Positions 5,887 to 8,155 of a stretch of DNA of 8,155 nt are shown here, piece after piece (position 1 is the stretch's first letter; every line of letters starts with the position of its first letter). The DNA is taken from assembly GCA_039936115.1 (NCBI GenBank), contig JBDTIZ010000221.1, positions 1 to 8,155 of the forward strand. The letters are read 5' to 3'. The notes beneath the pieces were generated by a model. The model did no database searches, had not been told where the DNA came from, and was given only the letters and a program-made list of their open reading frames with translations. Both the position numbers and the translations under genes were made by a program. This DNA comes from DATIJJ01 sp039936115. Lineage in GTDB: Bacteria > Pseudomonadota > Gammaproteobacteria > DSM-16500.

Positions 5887-7137
5887 TCAAATTGTTTGAC
5901 GATGGCCGTAAGGTTGCCATGCTGGCGCAATCACATTAGGCATCTGCGATCGAGCCAGCATAGAAGCGGGTGCAATGGCAAACTCCCCGTAACGATCATT
6001 GATTTCATCCAACGCTTGGTATAATTTGCCACGATTGCTATTTTCTTTGTTAAATAAATCTGCTTGAAAACCAATACCACTTGGATCCAACGCTGTCACC
6101 TGTATCTGACTCACTGGCTCGCCTTTCCAGTGTTGATAAACCAAAAACAAAGCAAGCTGAAAAATATCTTTACTATCATTCGTTGGTTGAATACTTTTTC
6201 CTTTTGAACCAAACCAACCCACATCATGACTTAATACACCCGCAAAAAAATGTTGTGCCCGAAAATCATGCTGCCGCAATCGAGCGCCTAATTTTTCACA
6301 CATGTGCATCAGAAAAGTTTCGACCACGAGAGGACTCACTGTATTGGGCGGCATAACTTTTCCGTGCCCCATTGATTTTGGATTAGGAACAATTGTGTGA
6401 ACCGGTTCCGGATCTGCACCTTGACACATATACCAAATACGTCTGCCAATATTACCAAAACGTTTTGCTAAAATGCTAATCGGAATTTTTTCAACGTCAC
6501 CACATGTGATAGCGCCATGTTTTGCAAGAAATCCCCCGATTCCAGATTTTATTCCGCTTAACTCAGTGACATTGACACCGCGTAATCGTTCTTTGGCTTC
6601 CCACGGGGGAATAACGACATAACCGTCGGGTTTATGTAATTTGGCAGCGTATTTTGCAGTTGTTTTATCGCCACTAACACCGACAGAACACAGTAAGCCC
6701 GTCGTTTTATAAACTAATTCTTTCGCCAATAAACCAATTCTTTCCGGTGTGCCATGTAACAATTGGCAATGCGTCACATCAAGAAATGCTTCATCTACCG
6801 AAAAAATTTCAAAATCAGGCGTCAGCGTGGAAAGTGCATCCATGACTGCTTTTGATACCTTAACATATCTCTCTGGTCTTGCAGGCACTTGAATTAAATG
6901 ACGGCATAAACGTCTCGCTTCATTGAGCTGCATTCCCGTTTTTATTCCAAACGATCTCGCTTCATAAGAACTCGTAATAATACACGTACCCTGCTTACCA
7001 TTAGTCACCGCTAACGCTCTACCACGCCATTCCGGATGATCTAATTGTTCAATCGATGCAAAAAATGCATTCATATCAACGAGAACAATCGCGCGTTTCC
7101 AATATTTACTATTTTCATTATCGTATTTTTGAAACAT
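5887..7137 (-). CDS. Y-family translesion DNA polymerase (UmuC/DinB-like)
   Basis: This 416-residue error-prone polymerase would copy past damaged template bases. The N-terminal palm starts with VLVDMNAFFASIEQ: Asp21 is the first metal ligand and Phe26 the probable steric gate. Asn23, where DinB has Asp, follows UmuC. SSYEARSFGIKTGM (56-69) is the fingers signature, and SVDEAFLDVT (113-122) supplies Asp115 and Glu116. VGVSGDKTTAKYAAKLHKPDGY (152-173) closes the palm, a helix-hairpin-helix thumb follows (about 190-225), and the little-finger domain covers about 255-355. QADLF at 358-362 fits the QxxLF beta-clamp-binding motif. All catalytic residues are present and the length matches UmuC (about 420). 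GAGGT lies a few bases before ATG 7137. The start is 8 bases after the LexA-like stop and the end is close to the SRAP-like gene, so this is the middle gene of an operon. Subfamily assignment is uncertain. Confidence 0.93.
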   Translation of the reverse strand: MFQKYDNENSKYWKRAIVLVDMNAFFASIEQLDHPEWRGRALAVTNGKQGTCIITSSYEARSFGIKTGMQLNEARRLCRHLIQVPARPERYVKVSKAVMDALSTLTPDFEIFSVDEAFLDVTHCQLLHGTPERIGLLAKELVYKTTGLLCSVGVSGDKTTAKYAAKLHKPDGYVVIPPWEAKERLRGVNVTELSGIKSGIGGFLAKHGAITCGDVEKIPISILAKRFGNIGRRIWYMCQGADPEPVHTIVPNPKSMGHGKVMPPNTVSPLVVETFLMHMCEKLGARLRQHDFRAQHFFAGVLSHDVGWFGSKGKSIQPTNDSKDIFQLALFLVYQHWKGEPVSQIQVTALDPSGIGFQADLFNKENSNRGKLYQALDEINDRYGEFAIAPASMLARSQMPNVIAPAWQPYGHRQTI

Positions 7138-7145
7138 GTATTACC

Positions 7146-7736
7146 TCACCCGCTTAAGCGTATTAATCCCACATAAATACCTTGAATTTGAATTCTTTCT
7201 GGATGATACATTCTGGGTTCGAGTTTTGTGTTGGCAGGAATTAACGTAATCATTCCACGCGTTTTGTACGATATACGTTTTAATGTCGTGTTATGTTGAT
7301 CAATTAAAGCAATCACAATTTCCCCTTCGCTCGCCTCTGCCCTCGGTTTACAAATAATAAAATCACCATCAAAAATTCCTTCATCCATCATGGAGTCGCC
7401 TTTAACTTGCAAAGCAAAACGATTGTCGCCTTGAAAAAGAGTATTAATATCAATGGGCTGATGCTGTGTAATTGCCTCGATAGGCGTACCAGCAGAAATA
7501 CGCCCCAATAAATAAAGTTGTTTCGTTGAAAGTGCAATAACAAGCTGGCGTCCCTGTTTAGTCAGTGTGACCTTTCCTTCTTTTGCGAGTATCCGCAGGC
7601 TACGCGTAATTAAACTTTTAGAACGCGGACTAATACCCATCGCCTCTGTCATTTCAGCAAATGTGGGTGAGCCACCCTGCTGGTTGGCATAATTTGAAAT
7701 ATATTTATATAATTTGTCCCGAAAGTTAGTCGCCAT
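7146..7736 (-). CDS. LexA-family self-cleaving SOS repressor
   Basis: At 196 residues this is close to E. coli LexA (202). An N-terminal winged helix-turn-helix covers about 1-68: SPTFAEMTEAMGI, then SPRSKSLITRSLRILAKEGKV as the recognition helix region, then a wing. After a linker comes the S24 peptidase domain: LLGRISAGTPIEA with the Ala82-Gly83 cleavage bond, VKGDSMMDEGIFDGDFII with nucleophile Ser115, and TTLKRI with general base Lys153. All three autocleavage elements are intact, so RecA-stimulated self-cleavage is expected. Because a full DNA-binding domain is present it is a repressor and not a UmuD-type subunit, though a cleaved fragment might assist the polymerase downstream. ATG 7736 lies 4 bases from a perfect palindrome (7741-7791) that is very likely its own operator; GGTGA at the palindrome edge acts as ribosome site. 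Whether a second, housekeeping LexA exists elsewhere is unknown. Confidence 0.92.
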   Translation of the reverse strand: MATNFRDKLYKYISNYANQQGGSPTFAEMTEAMGISPRSKSLITRSLRILAKEGKVTLTKQGRQLVIALSTKQLYLLGRISAGTPIEAITQHQPIDINTLFQGDNRFALQVKGDSMMDEGIFDGDFIICKPRAEASEGEIVIALIDQHNTTLKRISYKTRGMITLIPANTKLEPRMYHPERIQIQGIYVGLIRLSG

Positions 7737-7740
7737 ATTT

Positions 7741-7791
7741 GTTCACCAAGTATTCACCTATAGGGGTAGGATAGGTGAATACTTGGTGAAC
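7741..7791. promoter_or_regulatory. Large palindromic operator of the LexA-like operon
   Basis: Arms 7741-7761 and 7771-7791 are perfect 21-bp reverse complements around a 9-bp spacer. Each arm contains two TTCACC half-sites (or GGTGAA on the opposite strand) repeated at 11 bp, about one helical turn, giving GTTC-N7-ATTC. Four half-sites in mirrored pairs suggest binding of two repressor dimers. One arm fills the -35/-10 spacer of the promoter at 7768-7797; the other reaches the ribosome site. Assignment of the LexA-like protein as the binder is inferred from position. Confidence 0.8.
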
Positions 7792-7797
7792 GATCAA
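7768..7797 (-). promoter_or_regulatory. Promoter of the lexA-like/polymerase/SRAP-like operon
   Basis: On the minus strand TTGATC (7797-7792), 18 bases, and TATCCT (7773-7768) form a moderate sigma70 promoter (four of six matches each). The spacer is exactly one operator arm. Transcription would start near 7761, so the RNA would carry only the second arm and no full hairpin. Confidence 0.5.
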
Positions 7798-7799
7798 TA

Positions 7800-7819
7800 G
7801 GTATTTTTTGGACAATACC
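7800..7819. repeat. Short stem-loop after the cyclase gene
   Basis: GGTATT (7800-7805) and AATACC (7814-7819) form a 6-bp inverted repeat with an 8-base loop, just past the cyclase stop and just upstream of the operon promoter. It lacks a U-run, so it is at best a weak terminator; it may instead be a further regulatory dyad. Confidence 0.3.
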
Positions 7820-7821
7820 GA

Positions 7822-8155
7822 TTAGGCTCTGCTGGATTGTTTACACCGTTCTAAATATAATTGCGCCGCTTTGTCCGCCGGATTGATTCGCAACACATGC
7901 TCAAAAGTTTTTTGGGCCTCATTATAATTTTCTTGATAAAAATAAGCAGCTCCCTGCTCAAAATCTGTTTTAGTTTGTATTTTTAAAAATTTTGCCGACT
8001 CCGCATCACTATCAAAAACTTCATAAATCGTAATTAGTTTTGATTTACCTTTTGCTAATACCGTATCAAGACGACGAATAGAATACATAGCCGGATTGCG
8101 TAAACGTTTATACGTCTCTTCTGTAATTAATAATTCAGCACTGTAAGTTTTAGTT
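7822..8155 (-). CDS. C-terminal end of a class III adenylate/guanylate cyclase with TPR tail (partial)
   Basis: The reading frame is open from the right edge to TAA 7822, giving 110 visible codons, so the gene's start lies outside the window; the ATG at 8088 is internal. The visible start (ELLITEETYKRLRNP...YSIRRLDTVLAKGKSKLITIYEVFD) is the typical last strand-helix block of class III nucleotide cyclases, where a LITEETY-type motif and RxLDxVxxKGKxxPVxIYEV end the catalytic domain. After it, DFEQGAAYFYQENYNEAQKTFEHVLRINPADKAAQLYLERC (64-104) is one tetratricopeptide-like helix pair, a tail often found on such cyclases. The catalytic metal and base-recognition residues are upstream of the window, so substrate (ATP or GTP) and sensor domains cannot be seen. 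It lies 85 bp before the LexA-like gene on the same strand but is separated from it by that gene's own promoter. Confidence 0.85.
   Translation of the reverse strand, partial: TKTYSAELLITEETYKRLRNPAMYSIRRLDTVLAKGKSKLITIYEVFDSDAESAKFLKIQTKTDFEQGAAYFYQENYNEAQKTFEHVLRINPADKAAQLYLERCKQSSRA

Noticed and set aside
5874..5930. Longer N-terminus of the SRAP-like protein from ATG 5930
   Set aside because: It would overlap the end of the polymerase gene by over 40 bases, whereas GGGAGG sits 7 bases before ATG 5873. I also checked whether this extension might restore a Met-Cys start; it does not.
6081..6356. Plus-strand open frame of 91 codons
   Set aside because: It is antisense to the well-supported Y-family polymerase gene.
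7741..7791. RNA hairpin (attenuator or ribosome-site sequestration) formed by the palindrome
   Set aside because: The predicted transcription start falls in the spacer, so the RNA would contain only one arm; the half-site structure and promoter overlap fit a DNA operator better. If transcription began upstream of 7791 this would need reconsideration.
1..8155. CRISPR array, tRNA, rRNA, transposase or integrase gene
   Set aside because: No regularly spaced direct repeats, no cloverleaf or conserved rRNA blocks and no recombinase motifs were seen on either strand.

Overview
The window is AT-rich, densely packed bacterial DNA. The Bcr/CflA-type transporter, LexA-type repressor, Xre-RES pair and sigma70-like promoters fit a low-GC gammaproteobacterium, perhaps of the Legionellales/Coxiella kind. 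That placement is an inference from gene content and base composition; no rRNA or tRNA is present to confirm it.

Layout from left to right. (1) 1-708, minus: N-terminal part of an exported-looking SAM-methyltransferase-fold protein that runs off the left edge. (2) 808-2004, minus: a Bcr/CflA-type MFS drug exporter with its own promoter. (3) 2275-3359, plus: a type II toxin-antitoxin operon, with an Xre/MbcA/ParS-type antitoxin followed by a RES-domain toxin that starts at TTG inside the antitoxin stop codon. (4) 3403-3555: a long MITE-like hairpin. (5) 3610-5275, minus: a nucleotidyltransferase-fold protein overlapping a secreted class C beta-lactamase-like serine hydrolase. (6) 5307-5411: a second, unrelated hairpin repeat. 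(7) 5433-7736, minus: a compact three-gene DNA-damage operon of LexA-like repressor, Y-family translesion polymerase and a small protein that looks like a divergent SRAP (YedK/HMCES) domain without its catalytic Cys2. (8) 7822-8155, minus: the C-terminal end of a class III adenylate/guanylate cyclase with a TPR tail.

The most interesting part is the damage operon. The LexA-like protein keeps the Ala-Gly cleavage site and the Ser/Lys dyad. Its promoter is embedded in a perfect inverted repeat with 21-bp arms (7741-7791). One arm exactly fills the gap between the -35 and -10 boxes and the other covers the start of the transcript up to the ribosome binding site. Each arm holds two TTCACC half-sites 11 bp apart, giving a GTTC-N7-ATTC pattern close to the alphaproteobacterial LexA box and unlike the gammaproteobacterial CTG-N10-CAG box. 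The likely circuit is an autoregulated mutagenesis cassette: damage triggers self-cleavage of the repressor and releases the polymerase together with the SRAP-like partner.

The toxin-antitoxin pair, the hydrolase/nucleotidyltransferase pair and the two hairpin repeats between 2200 and 5420 look like accessory DNA inserted between more ordinary genes. No CRISPR array, transposase, tRNA or rRNA was seen, and no stretch longer than 300 bases lacks a gene.
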